Assembly (NCBI GenBank): GCA_026122225.1
Contig: JANEZZ010000399.1
Location: 2,800,001-2,864,000 of the forward strand
From: Heloderma charlesbogerti
Lineage: Eukaryota > Chordata > Lepidosauria > Squamata > Helodermatidae
Direction of reading: 5' to 3'
Length of the DNA: 64,000 bases
The notes under the pieces were generated by a model. The model did not search any database. It saw only the letters and a list, made by a program, of their open reading frames with translations, and was not told the origin of the DNA. Both the position numbers and the translations under genes were made by a program. Below are positions 21,169 to 32,610 of this stretch, one piece after another (positions within the stretch are counted from its first letter, which is position 1; every line of letters starts with the position of its first letter).

Positions 21169-22581
21169 GGGCTGTGCATGGATGCCCTGATCTGACTCAG
21201 AAGCTGCTTCGGAGCTTCCAAGGAGGGCCTCATTCAGCTCAGGATGATTTTAGCCCCCACCCACCCACCTCGGCCTACAAAGCCAAAACAAGATTTGGAC
21301 ATCCGAATCCCACTAGGAGCCCCGCAACACACCACCCAGCCCCCAGCTCCTTACCTGGGCCCTTGTTCCATGGGGGGCGGGTGCCACCGGGGGAGCTGCC
21401 ACTGCCACTGCTGCTGGTGCCACCAGGGAAGCCGCTGCTGGCACTGCTGGGGAAAATGCTGCCCGTCAACTGCCAACAGGCACGAGGGCAGGAGTCTCCC
21501 TCCCGCTGCACTCTCTCCCTTCCTTGGAAGGAGAGGAGGGTGCCCGGTTGGAGGCTGACTCCTGTCAATGAGGGCGGGATGCTGCCGCTGCTGCCACCAG
21601 CTCCTAGGCCCTCTGGTCGTGCGCCGGCAGCCATCTTGTTCCGGGGAATGGGGGGAGCCATTTTCCCCTGTTTTTGCACTGTGGCTGAGCCCGTGAGTGG
21701 CAGATCCGTGATTTTCCTGGTTCGGTCTGGGGAGGCAGATGTGTTCTGTGATTGGATGGTGGTTTTGTGGGTCTCCCCTTTAAAAATCATATGAAATCAT
21801 GAATCCTTCTTCGTTTTACCCAGTCCCCACAGCATATGCTTTCTTCTTGGCTTCGTTCTGCCAAAGGAGAGTGGGAAGGGTTAAGGTTTCCTCTGCCATG
21901 CCTGGCAGAGACTGGCACAGTTACTTCCAGTGGCTAGGACTGGAGCAGAGAGAGAAATGCCATGGAGCTTCCCTCCCAGCTCCCGTCCCATCCTGTTGCC
22001 ACCGCCGCCACCACCATCATTGCACACAATGGCAGCTTGTCAGGACAGTGGGAGGCTGCTCAATTATCAGGCGGCTCGTGCACTCCAATGGATCGTCTTG
22101 CGCTCCCCCCCCGGAGTGTATGCACCCCACTTTGGAGACCACTGCTCTAGCCAAAACATTCAGACAGTCCTCTCCTCTCTAGTAACACCACCTCTCTCAC
22201 AATGAGCAAATGGAGGCTGACTTACAGAAAAGCTCCTCCTCCTCCCTCTCTTCTCCCCTTCCCCCACCTCTCCTGGTGGCCAGATCTCTCTCAAATTGAT
22301 ACATTTGGCACCTCTGTGTCCTCTTGCCTTCCATCCTCCCGCCTCCTCCTCCTCCTGCCCCTCAGCATGATCTTTCAGAAGTTGATACATTTTGGAGACA
22401 GCCTGACTAGGCTGCTCAGAAGCCATAAGAAGAGCTTCGAATATACCAGGCAGACGAAGCGCTTCATGGAGGAGCTGCTTCGCTTTGGGGCACCTCAGTG
22501 CTGGTATGATCCGCTTTGTATCATGATGAGGCACCTCTGAATCAGCCCACTTCACCTCGTTATTTGGGCTTCGCACAGCCC
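21169..22581. mobile_element. 1.4-kb inverted-repeat element flanked by TA
   Basis: Left end GGGCTGTGCATGGATGCCC; the reverse complement of the right end is GGGCTGTGCGAAGCCC. Each end is bordered by TA (21167-21168 and 22582-22583). GAAGC/GCTTC-rich sequence lies near both ends. The interior is GC-rich with long but low-complexity open frames and no transposase motif. A TA border suggests a Tc1/mariner-type target, but this is inference. Confidence 0.65.
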
Positions 22582-22589
22582 TAATATCC

Positions 22590-23088
22590 GCCTATCATTT
22601 TTCAGCCATAATGGTTCTCAAGGCAGTGATGTGGCCTGTCTCTGTCATGAGACAGTGCAGCTTTTTGCACTGTGCAGCTTCCAACTGTTTTCACAGACAG
22701 CCGCTCTGCAATCATCCATACCTAAAGGTTCCGAAAGCCTGGATGTCTGAAGCCAAATCCCTGTTTCAGATAAGTGGTCTCAGCTGCTGATGGAGAAAGG
22801 CTCCCACCTCCACTTGAAAATCCAGCATCAAAGCAGGAGCCAAGAGAAGCCCCCGGGAACACAGTCTGGTCCTTTGGCTCTTTCAGGACAGGTAAGTCTT
22901 GGCTCCCCATAGTGTTATATCATGTGGCCAGTGTGCTATTTGTAATACCAGTAAGTAGAGAGATTCAGGATCTAGAAGGGGAAGCAGGTATGAAAGGAAA
23001 CAGGAAGTCTCAGGGAACAGTCATTGAACTGCAACTTGCTAAGGGCAGACATGTGTGGGAGCAAACGTAGAATTGAATAGAAGGTCTA
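22590..23088. other. Unassigned intergenic DNA
   Basis: No supported gene or repeat signature. Confidence 0.4.
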
Positions 23089-23425
23089 AGGGTGGCCATG
23101 TGTCCTCTTTACAGAGGACAATCCCCTACTGGAAGGGTCTCTAGAGGCCTGTCCTCTATTTTGAAGGTATCCTCTATTTTAACATTGTTGGTCAGAGTTC
23201 ATTTGAAACTTCAGCCTTGAAGTGGCCCAGCAACAGCACTGGACAGCAGACTGAGAAAGACACACAGGTCACCCGGTCAGAGTCTTCCACACTACAATGA
23301 AGTGTATAGTATTTCTATTTAAATGATAATAAGTATTTCTAAATTTGCATCTATACATGTAAATTAGCATATGCAAATGTTATGCAAATATGTGTTCTCT
23401 TTTGGGGATTCACAAGTGGCCACCC
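23089..23425 (+). mobile_element. Inverted-repeat element, family 2, intact copy (337 bp)
   Basis: Begins AGGGTGGCCATGTGTCCTC and ends AAGTGGCCACCCT, so the outer ~10 bp (AGGGTGGCCA) are inverted repeats. The interior has two GTCCTCTATTTTGAAGG-type direct repeats, GGACAGCAGACTGAGAAAG, and an octamer-containing block GCATATGCAAATGTTATGC. Four copies in the window (11741, 14250, 23089, 29622) show it is a dispersed family. Non-coding. Confidence 0.8.
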
Positions 23426-23816
23426 TAGTCTTACCTCCAAGCTGAAGTTGCTTTATGTGAATGAAACAGTCAGGGCTAAGAATCCCTAATCTCACACTGC
23501 TACAGCTCTCACCATCCCTTGGAGACGGGCAAACGGCTGTTGCTGTACTTTTAAACTGCTCAATAGGCAAAGTTCTCTGGGTTCGACATTATTTACATTC
23601 CTTATATTTTAGAGTGTTTGCCAACCCTAATTATAATGATAACTCTGAACATGTGCAATTTGCATTTTAAACTCACTTCAATCATAGCACCAGACTTTGG
23701 CCCTAGCTGCACTGCTGTCACCCTGTCACACAACTGTAATCGTGCAAGGAGCTGAATACCTAGATAGGGCCCTGGAGTCTGTGTTTTTGTGTACCTCCTA
23801 GGCCAGCCAGAGGGAT

Positions 23817-23899
23817 TCCTGCATTGAGCAGGGGGTTGGACTCCATGGCCTTGTGGGCCCCTTCCATCCCTACTATTCTGTGATTCTATGATTCTATGA
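23817..23899 (+). mobile_element. CR1 LINE 3' end
   Basis: Contains the CR1 3' hallmark GCAGGGGGTTGGACTCCATG, then a CCTTCCATCCCTA block and the ATTCTATG-type tandem octamer tail that terminates CR1 elements. Confidence 0.88.
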
Positions 23900-23929
23900 A
23901 CTTCATAAAAGCAACAAAACCCAACAAGC

Positions 23930-24040
23930 ATAAGAACATAAGAAGAACCTTGCTAGATTAAACCAGCATTCTGTTCCCAAAATGGCCAGCCAGATGCCTA
24001 TTGGAAGCCCACAAACAGAACATGAATGCAAGATAATAAC
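23930..24040 (-). mobile_element. Dispersed SINE-like repeat (family S3), minus orientation
   Basis: TAAGAACATAAGAAGAACCT start, then TGCTAGATTAAACCAGCATT, AAATGGCCAGCCAGATGCCT and TTGGAAGCCCACAAACAG. It is the reverse complement of segments embedded at 27680-27800 and 53507-53642. Confidence 0.7.
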
Positions 24041-25263
24041 TGGGCAAAAGTCGTGTCTGAGGGAAACACAGATAATACAAATAGAATGAGAATTCTCATG
24101 TACATATGAGAATCAAAGGCCCAATATGAGGTATGAGACTCTTTTCTTTCTTTTTTTATTGTGTTCCTGCTAAGTAGACAAGGCCTGGACACAAGCAAGT
24201 TGTTTCTTTATTGACACACTCTTTCTCTTTGCCTTCTTTTGCTTCTATTCTTCCCCCCATTTTTCCTTTCCTTTCTGCTCCTTCTTTCTACCAGAGCCCT
24301 CTACAGACACATTTGTGTAAAACAAGCTGGGAAGGAAGCTACGGCTCTAAGGATACAATGAAGACCTTTTGAACTCTGAAGTTTAAGGCTTCCTTGGAAC
24401 AGCGCTAACACTGGTACGCATCAGTGCAAAAGGGTGTGCAATTTATGATGTGCCTGCATTTGGATAAATATGCAGATGTAGTTCCAGGGCTTTCCTGTCC
24501 CCCCAATGCAGTAGCAACCCTACTAGAAATTATCAAGAAAATGAATAGTTTCATGGAATGTATGCCTGACTAAAACAAATAAATGCTAGCAATGTCGTGC
24601 AAAGCAGTTGAGTGTGCTGTAGCGATTAAATCTGTAATTATAATAATCATTAAGAGCAGCAATGTTTTCAGAAGGTTCCCCCCCCCCGTCAACATGCTTC
24701 AGGCATTAAAACAAAATCATTACAAAGAGCTCAGCAATAAAACAGAAAGATTCAATCTGGCAGCCTCCTGAGGTGGAAAATACCTATTACAGCCCCTCAT
24801 TCCAGAAGTATGAACTTTTAGAGTCCCAGTGTGGTATTAGTCTGAGGTGAGAGAATGAAACACATTTGCATATTAAGCATGAATATTATTAAGAGCTAAT
24901 TACATTCAAAAGCATTACAGTCATTGCTTTATTTGCCCTGTCTGGCTACAAACCAGTTGTAAGGACTAGAATTGCAATAAAGATTCTAATGACCTATGAG
25001 GTCCTACGAATCAGCCAGCACCAGGGCTCCGGAAAGCAGCACAAGGCAGGAATAAAACTCCTAAACACATATACTGCATGAACAAACTGAATATGAAAAT
25101 ACAAAAATAGGTAAATGTGATACCACCCTAAGGTGCTCAAAAATTCATGACTCCATGCAATATCACCCAATGTTATAGTTATGTAGCATCACATTTATCT
25201 ATGTTTGTATTTTGACATTTATCTATGTTTGTATTTTGATATGCAGTGCGCATTGTGTTACAT
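24041..25263. other. Unassigned intergenic DNA
   Basis: T/C-rich tract at 24140-24300 and a C-run at 24680; the remainder is unique-looking AT-rich sequence. A duplicated GACATTTATCTATGTTTGTA unit lies at about 25195-25240. No gene seen. Confidence 0.45.
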
Positions 25264-25353
25264 CAGCCTTCTCCAACGTTGTGCCCACCAAAAGGGTTGG
25301 CCATGTTGGCTGGAGATAAAGAGAATTGTAGTCCAGCACATCTGGAGAGCACT
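25264..25353. mobile_element. Palindromic repeat, family P (degraded)
   Basis: CAGCCTTCTCCAACG...AGAATTGTAGTCCAGCACAT architecture: a worn copy of the ACTACAACTCCCA / GGGAGTTGTAGT palindrome. Confidence 0.55.
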
Positions 25354-25482
25354 AGGTCATTGAAGGTAGTTTTATATGTTTGATTGTTTAATTGTTAATT
25401 TTTACTTCTATCGTTACTCTTAATGTATTATATTCTTTGTATATTTAGCATAATTTGTGTTTGTTTGTCGGTTTATTACAGG

Positions 25483-25612
25483 GGTAGGCAACCTGGCGCC
25501 ATCCAGATGTTTTTGACTACAACTCCCATAACCCACGACCATTGGCTATTTTGGCTGTGGCTGATGGGAGTTGTAGTCCAAAAGATCTAAAGGGGACCAG
25601 GTTGCCTCCCCC
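25483..25612. mobile_element. Palindromic repeat, family P
   Basis: The left arm (GGGGTAGGCAACCTGG, CATCCAGATG, GACTACAACTCCCATAA) pairs with the right arm (GATGGGAGTTGTAGTCC, GGGGACCAGGTTGCC). Near-symmetrical and non-coding. Confidence 0.8.
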
Positions 25613-25800
25613 CTGGTTTATTAGTTCATTCACATTGTGGATTGGATGGATCCTTGGCTATCTTTGTGTTCTTGAGTTGGGTCATGTTATTCCCCTTGTT
25701 TGGGGTGTGTAAGTCCCTCCCATCAGACTTTCCCTGTCAAAACTCTTGAATAGTATCTTCCCTATATTGAGCTTATGCTATCACACAGTGTCTTAAGAGA

Positions 25801-25836
25801 CTAGAGGGAGAGAGAGAAAGAGAGAGAGAAGGAGAG
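25801..25836. repeat. (GA)n low-complexity
   Basis: GAGAGAGAAAGAGAGAG tract. Confidence 0.85.
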
Positions 25837-25839
25837 GAT

Positions 25840-26700
25840 TCAAATTAAACAATGACATATTTATCTAAGGCCATGACACTAAAAAAAAGTTAAAGGATTA
25901 ATTATTGCTTCTGTGATGCATTTTTTAATCGTCAAAATAAACATTCCGCCCAGATTACTTCTTGCTATGATGATTTCATCTTAAGTTTTGTACCACCATT
26001 ATTTTCACTGACTCACCAGTGTGTTTAGGAAGCTCTTCTTAGTGCTTTGGCATATTTAACATCTGATTGCCTTACTGGATGCTTGAGGTTGTAGATCTAT
26101 AAAAAAGCATCAATCAGAACGTTTCCCAGTTTTCTGCTCAGGTGGAAGACAGGAAATGTTAAGAATACAACTTTTAGTATGTTTGTATTGCTTCTGGAGT
26201 AAACATAGTATTAATTTTGCTTAAATCCCTCCATGTTACACGACATATTTATTACATGTGGTTATGACCTAGGCTCACTTGATTATTAAGGCCAAACTAG
26301 ATGTGATGTTAGTTGTGTGTGGCATTTAATAAATGTGTGCGGGGGTGTTAAGAACGATTGGGACTATGATGTGTAGGTCCAGGGGTGGGGGGAGTCTGGT
26401 GAGATATGAGTAGCTTCTGCTGCTGCTTGATGAGGACAGAGGGTGGCACCTGGTGGGTCAAGGAAGAACCTGGTTGTTTGTAGTGCCTGGGGAGTGGAGC
26501 CTGATGGACATGTGGGGGAGGGGGACTGGATAGCATTAGTTCTCAAGCCATGCACAAAATAGCCTGCTCCCCTTTATACTGGCCTCCTTACCCTGGAGTT
26601 TTACTCCACCATTCCCCTTCAGACCCTGAGAAGAAAGCTAAAATCCTGAAATGTCAGGTCAACTCTGAGGCTTGGCAACCCAATCCTGGGACATTGAACT
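25840..26700. other. Mostly unassigned; one possible inverted-repeat element start
   Basis: At 26288 AAGGCCAAACTAGATGTGAT resembles the end of the 28429-28707 element, but I do not find the matching right end. No supported gene. Confidence 0.35.
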
Positions 26701-27470
26701 AGCTTGATGTGACTCTTTTGATGCAGAAGGAGATTCACATTCCCACCCATAGCATGGGACTAAAGTTGAATCAGGTTTACAACAGGGGTGAGCAACCTGA
26801 GGCCCACAGCCCGCATGTGACCCTTGGAGTCCACCTGTGTGGCCCACCATGGGAGCCCCACCCCAATCCCAATCCCTCCCGCACACTGCTGCTGCCACTG
26901 CCACCAGCCAATTCTGCTGGGGAAAAGGGTAGGCAAGGGTGGCTCTCCTTGTGCCCCTCTTTCCTCCAGCAGTCCTGACAGATGTTTGGGCTGTGGTGGA
27001 GAGGCTTTAACACCCCGCCCCCACGATCCTGTGTGTGCATGCTGTGTGTGTGAATGTGTGTGCCAATGTGGTTCCCCACCCCCAAAAGGTTGTCCACTCC
27101 TGGTTTACATTATTAAATGAAGAAATTCCTGGAGCTGTTTGAGGTACCTACAAAAATGTACCTTTTCAGCACCCAATGTCTCAAGATAGAAGTGCTATGA
27201 TTTACACCAGATATGTCCAATGGGTGGCCTGCAGGCCAGATCAAGTCCCAAAGGTATCCTGTCAGGCCTCTGGGCACCACTGTCAAATTTAATCACATTC
27301 ACCCATAGGGGAAAAATAAAAGGCTTTCAGCTTGTAAGAGACAAGATGTTGTTTGGAGAGCCTGAGGTGCTCCATAACTTCTGAATCCTTACTGTGAAAT
27401 TTTTATCACAGAGGCAGGAGATCAGTTGTGTGGCAAAATACACTTTTGGCCCTCAGACCACTGTTGAGAG

Positions 27471-27596
27471 CAGGGGTGGGCAGGAAATGTTTTGGACTTC
27501 AACTCCCAGCATTCTTGGCCATTGGCCACGTTGGTAGGGGCTTCTGGGATTTGAAGTCCAAAACATCTGGGTATCTACCTTCTGTCTACCCCTGGT
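27471..27596. mobile_element. Palindromic repeat, family P
   Basis: CAGGGGTGGGCAGGAAATG...GGACTTCAACTCCCAGCATT pairs with GGGATTTGAAGTCCAAAACA...CTACCCCTGGT. Confidence 0.72.
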
Positions 27597-27603
27597 CTAG
27601 ATC

Positions 27604-27840
27604 AGCCTTCCCCAAGCTTTGGCCCTCCAGATGGACTATACCTCCCATCCACCGCAGCCAGCATGGCTTCAGCATCAGAGGCAGTTGCTGGGGAAGATGA
27701 CCAGGAGAGTGCTTCTGTTCTGCTTGTGGGCTTCCCTAGGCATCTGGTTGACCACTGTGGGACTAGATAGGCCTTTGGTCTAATCCAGCAGCACTATTCC
27801 TGTGTTCACCTGGAGAATACCGGGTTGGGGAAGGCTACCC
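27604..27840. mobile_element. Family P palindrome carrying an S3 SINE-like core
   Basis: The outer arms CAGCCTTCCCCAAGC and GGTTGGGGAAGGCT are family P ends. Between about 27680 and 27800 lies the S3 phrase (CAGTTGCTGGGGAAGATGAC ... GGGCTTCCCTAGGCATCTGG ... TGGACTAGATAGG-like). The same arrangement occurs at 53462-53690. Confidence 0.7.
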
Positions 27841-28428
27841 TAGAGAACAGAGTCCCCCTGTCCAAATGTAGAAGTCAATCCTTCACTGACATACAGATCT
27901 GCTTTCTGACTTCAGATGCCAGAGAGTTTTCTCTCTCTTCAGAATACACATTTAAAGCAATGTTCTACATAACTTGGTCACAGTCGACTTTGATAATTAT
28001 GAGTAGATTCATCAACATGGGACAGAGAGCTGGCGACAACAATGCCCTTAAAAGGTTTACTTAACTCCTAACTAATAGCTTCAGGTTGTACTTCAGTCCT
28101 GGAACCATTATCTAAAGCACAATTAAAAGAGCCATGACATTTACTGAGAGCTCCATTCCATATTTACTAATGGATGCTATTCCATTCTTTGGGGGGCTAT
28201 ATAAGACCACAGCTGCAGTTCTGAGCAATGTTGCAGACTTTCTTCTTCTGAAGCCAGGACAAAGGTCACTTATGCTGTGGCCCCATCCCAGTCTGACAAG
28301 TATGTGAGATCCTGGGCTGCATCTGTGCCTCTCAGCTAAAGTTTCCCCCCAAATTCAAAAGGTGAGGCACATTTGTTTTTCTTAATTAAAATTCATTTAA
28401 CTCTTACACCCCCAAAAGTTTATTTTTA

Positions 28429-28707
28429 GTGTCAGATTAGATGTGTGCATGTTTATGAAACATGTGCTTGCCCATTTATCTATCAACGTGGGAGCGGGGT
28501 GATCTACCTCTATATCAAAATGGACATGCAGCGGAGAGGAGAAAAACCCACCCCAATCCCCTGCCATACCTTGGAATTTATCTTCCAATATCAGAGCCGG
28601 GCTGAGGGAAAATGGCTAAACTAGATTTCACTCCCCTATATTTTCTTCCACACACTGTAAACAGGCAAGTGTGTTTTTAATAAATATGCACACATCTAGT
28701 TTGGCCC
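28429..28707. mobile_element. 280-bp inverted-repeat element (about 45-bp ends)
   Basis: The left reads GTCAGATTAGATGTGTGCAT then GTTTATGAAACATGTGCTTG; the reverse complement of the right reads GGCCAAACTAGATGTGTGCA then TATTTATTAAAAACACACTTG. Non-coding core. No certain target-site duplication. Confidence 0.75.
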
Positions 28708-28714
28708 TTAGACC

Positions 28715-28845
28715 AGGGGAACCTGTGACCCTCCAGATGTTGTTAGATTCCCAGCTCCTATCAACCTCAGCCAGCATAGCCAATGGTGAGGGATGATGGA
28801 TGTTGCAGTCCAACAGCATCTGAAGGTTCCCCACCCCTGCTTTAG
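28715..28845. mobile_element. Palindromic repeat, family P
   Basis: GGGGAACCTGTGACCCTCCA and AGCCAGCATAGCCAATGG on the left; GGATGTTGCAGTCCAACAGC and AGGTTCCCCACCCCTG on the right. Confidence 0.75.
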
Positions 28846-29289
28846 AATGTGCAAGTCTAAGAACTACTTGTCCTCAGAGGAGCTCAGCCCATGCAATTCT
28901 GTGTGAGGCACTGTTCTGGAAACGCCACCTCTGGGGGAAGATCATTCTTCTCTGGGAGTGACCAAACGAGCCAACCACGCTGGACACTGCAGAGATAAGG
29001 CAGAGTTAGCCACCCCAGTGAAGGTTGACTGAAAGGAGGCAAGGACAGAGACATGGCAGGCTGATCCCTCTGTGAGTGGGTATTTGGGGCTCTCATCAGA
29101 TCCATCCATTCATTATTTAATACATCATGAGTGGCAGGTCTTTCACAGCGCATAGTGTATGAATTCCTGCCCTAATCAGAAAGATATTAAAGTTGAAAAG
29201 AATGGAAGAAATGTATTTGAGACAATATTTGGACAAATTCATAAAGCTGTTAGTCATCATAACTAAATGGAAAGGTTTCGGGTGAAATG

Positions 29290-29620
29290 TCATTGGTATG
29301 CTAATGACACCAAGCCTTAGCTCTTTTTCTCAGACTTGGGTGTGGCAGTGCAGATGTGCTGAACCAGTTCCTGGGACCAGTAATGATCTAGACAAAATGG
29401 AGGTGATGATGGCAGATGGCTCATCTGACTTGGGAGGCTGTGTTCAACCTGTTCTGTATGGGGTTGCACTCCTCTTGAAGGATCAGGTTTGCAGATTGGG
29501 GGTGCTGATAGATACAGCTTTAACACTGGATGCCCAAGTGGCCTCTGTGGCCATAGTTACAGCAGCTGGGACCCTTCCTGGGCAAACAGCCTGGTAATCT
29601 CCAGACCAGATGATTGCAAC
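29290..29620 (+). mobile_element. L2-type LINE fragment, plus orientation
   Basis: The open stretch 29298-29597 translates to phrases usual after the RT core of L2 LINEs: YGVALLLKDQVCRLGVLIDT followed by ALTLDAQVASVA. No start or catalytic motifs; a truncated relic. Confidence 0.75.
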
Positions 29621-29621
29621 T

Positions 29622-29745
29622 AGGATGGCCATGTGTCCTCTTTTGCAGAGGACAATCCTTTATTTGAAAGGCTGCCAAAGGTCTGTTCCCTATTTTGAAG
29701 GCATCCTCTATTTTGAAGGCATCCTCCAAGTCAAGCATAAAGATA
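29622..29745 (+). mobile_element. Inverted-repeat element, family 2 copy C (5' part)
   Basis: AGGATGGCCATGTGTCCTCT start followed by repeated ATCCTCTATTTTGAAGGC units. The right end is missing. Confidence 0.68.
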
Positions 29746-30341
29746 AAGATCCTTCAAAAGGAATAGCTGAGCCTTGAAGTCATCCATGAATTGATGGATA
29801 GGGGTCACTCTCAAGCCATTCCAGGAAATGTGGCTGGCAGGAAGCTGTGGAGAAAGTCTTGTGTTGCTTTCCACCAGAATCCCACACATCCTCGACTGCT
29901 GTGGGATGGAGCGATGTAATGCAGTTTGACATGGTATGATGTCCTTCCCAAGACATTCCAGGTAGTGTGGCTGGCGGGAAGCTGCAAAGAGAGCCTCAGG
30001 TCGCTGGGCACCATGCAAGGATTTTACTTGAGAAAGTTCCATTTAACCCAGCATCTGTCTCATACAGTGGCCAAGCAGAAGTCTCTGGGAACTCCACAGC
30101 AGCAGATCACGATGCCAAGAGACTTCATCTGCTTGTCCCCAACATCTGGTATTCAAAGTTATGCTGCCCCTAAATTCAGAAGCTCCATTTAGCTAATAGG
30201 TTGATAGACCTATATTCCTCATTTTATCAATGACTGTATTTATTTGGCATGGAACATGTTTTTAATATGTTGTTAGGTTGCCTCGATCACTTAAGTGTGG
30301 GGTGATCACTGATACAGTGCCAATTCTAGGCACTGTATATC

Positions 30342-30482
30342 AGCCTTTCCCAATCTGGTGTTCTCTAGAAGTGTTGGATTGTGACTCCCATTATTCCTAG
30401 TGAGCCATTGGCTATCCTGGCCAGGAATGATCGGAGTTGCAGTTCAACACACCTGGAGGACACCAGGTTGGGGAAGGCTGCT
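30342..30482. mobile_element. Palindromic repeat, family P
   Basis: CAGCCTTTCCCAATCTGGTG start and CACCAGGTTGGGGAAGGCTG end form near-perfect arms. Confidence 0.8.
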
Positions 30483-30494
30483 GCGTATTACTTG

Positions 30495-30675
30495 CAAGTA
30501 AGTTCTCACTGTGTTCAATGGGACTTACTCATTTGTAAGTAGGTCATATCCAGATTTCATTGTACTTAGAGTAGATCCATTGAAATCAATGGGACTTAAG
30601 TTAGTCATTATTAGCTTACATCCCACTGACATCAATGGGTCTACTCTAATCAGGATTCAATCTGGATCCAACCCA
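30495..30675. repeat. Palindromic AATGGGACTTA-type repeat cluster
   Basis: Two or three nested arms: GTGTTCAATGGGACTTACTC, GTAGATCCATTGAAATCAAT and its partner CATCAATGGGTCTACTCTAA, ending GGATTCAATCTGGATCC. These appear to be overlapping short DNA-element relics. Confidence 0.55.
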
Positions 30676-31548
30676 GTGTGGTTAGGATTTCAGGTGGAGT
30701 CTTAAGACATATAAGATTTTTTAAGGGTTTAACTTTGGCTGGATCATGCCCCAGCTCTGGCATGTATGCAGTTCCAACTATCTGAGTGTATTTATTAGCA
30801 CAGTTGGTGTGAACGGAAAAAAAATGTGCTTGAGGTTTTGAAGCTAGATTGGTAGACAACAAAAGAGGACTTCACAAGTAGAGGTCAAGATGACTCGAAT
30901 TCAGACAAGAGAATATGAACTGAAGAGCTATTGAATTAAGTGGGTTTTCTTGGATGCAGCCTTCCAAAATCGGGATAAACAAACTATTCCAAAATCCCCC
31001 AAAGACCTTCGAAATGTTTTCAATCAGTTTTGATGCTAAGCCTCCCAAGTTAAAAAATTAGACTTTACATTGCTACTCGGGAGGTCTGTCAGCAGAGTGC
31101 AATGTAAATCCCTCACACGAGAAGAACCCTGAAATGCAGGTGGAGGAATATTTGAGCAATTTATACACTAACACAGTTAAACGACCCCCAGGGTATAAAT
31201 ATTTTTTAACTCTCCCTTTCCCACATTTTTTTATTGTAAGGGATATAATGCTAAAAATGACTGAATGGTTGATTTTTAGTTCATAAATTGCTGACTCAAA
31301 TCTCGGACTGACCTGTGTGTCAAATACTTTGGTGCACTTGGTGCTTCTAGGTACAGCCGCGCAGCTAGGTAATTTCAGAGCTGCCACTACATTTGAGCCC
31401 CCCCCCCCCCGGTAACATTGCTTTCCTTCCCTCCTTCCTTATTTTTTACCTTGGGGTGGTGGCGGCAGCTTCTGCTCCTCATCTTCCATCCCAGCGCCTG
31501 GCTGGTAGGTGCATCTGGGCTGCTCCAGGGTCACAGGGGAGGGCAGAG

Positions 31549-31785
31549 CCTTCCCCAACCTGGTGCCCTCCAGATGTATTGGACTGATGCTGGCACACTG
31601 GAATTGCAGTCCCACACATCTGGAGAGTGCCAGGCTGGGAAAGGCTGCTCTGGAGCAGAGGAGAGCAAGTTCTTTCAGCATACAACTCCCATCAGCCTTA
31701 GCCAACATAGCCAAGGGTGAGGACTCCCAAGGGAGCTGTAAACCAGAACTTCTGGAGGGCCACAAGATGCCCATCCCTGCTGTGG
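31549..31785. mobile_element. Two adjacent family P palindromic relics
   Basis: 31549-31650 has CCTTCCCCAACCTGGTGCCC and GCCAGGCTGGGAAAGGCTG arms. 31675-31785 has ACAACTCCCATCAGCCTTAG with a GGGAGCTGTAAACCAGAAC partner. Confidence 0.65.
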
Positions 31786-32610
31786 AAGGTATGAGATATG
31801 ACTACAATTGTGGAGGGGCTTTCTTGTTATTGCAGCAATTATGTTTTCTTAAGAAGCCTGAGTTTCTGCCTCTTATCCACTTCTGTTCTGAAACCATTCT
31901 GCAAGTGGAAACCTGCAGATTCTCATACACCATGTTTCCAAAGAAAGGTTCTGCTTATAAAAATGGAACGCACTTTGCCCCTTGGAGAAGGCACACAGGT
32001 TAGTTTCTACATTGCTGTCAGCTGGCACTGTAAACCTCTTTGGTTGGTGGCATAAAACCGGCCAAACTCTCCGTTTTATGATGTTTGCTTTTGCAACATT
32101 CGCTCTGGGCCTCATTATGAGTAATCAAGGAAAGCTCCATTTACTTGCATCCAATGAGAACATGTCATATATGGTGGGAGTGAGCACTGTAAAAACACAA
32201 AAACATCAAGGACAAGAATGAAATGGGAAGGAGCAGCTCTGGAGGCAAATCATAGCACTTTGTGAAATAAATGTAGAGATAAGGGGTATGGGATGATCAA
32301 CTGAAACGTTTTATTTTTTTTTTACATGGCTCCCATTTAAATGAATGGGAACTGGGCAAAACCACCATAATACACTTGCCTGGTGCCCATTCATTTAAAT
32401 AGGGCTTATGGGGGGACATAAGCATGCTCCCTTCCATCCATCTCACCACTCACAAATTCTCCACTACAGATGACACCCTTTCCTGCATTTCTGTTAGCGT
32501 GGCAAATTGCCAATGTCATTGCAGTGGAGTAATGTGCAGGGCCAGCCTTGCCATGTGATAGAGTGAAGCAACCTGCTTCAGGCAGCCCCGTTAAGGCAGT
32601 GGACAGAAGT

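Noticed and set aside
21144..21794. 216-codon open frame on the plus strand
   Set aside because: Proline/serine-rich composition from GC-rich DNA, overlapping the end of an inverted-repeat element, with comparable open frames on the other strand and no domain.
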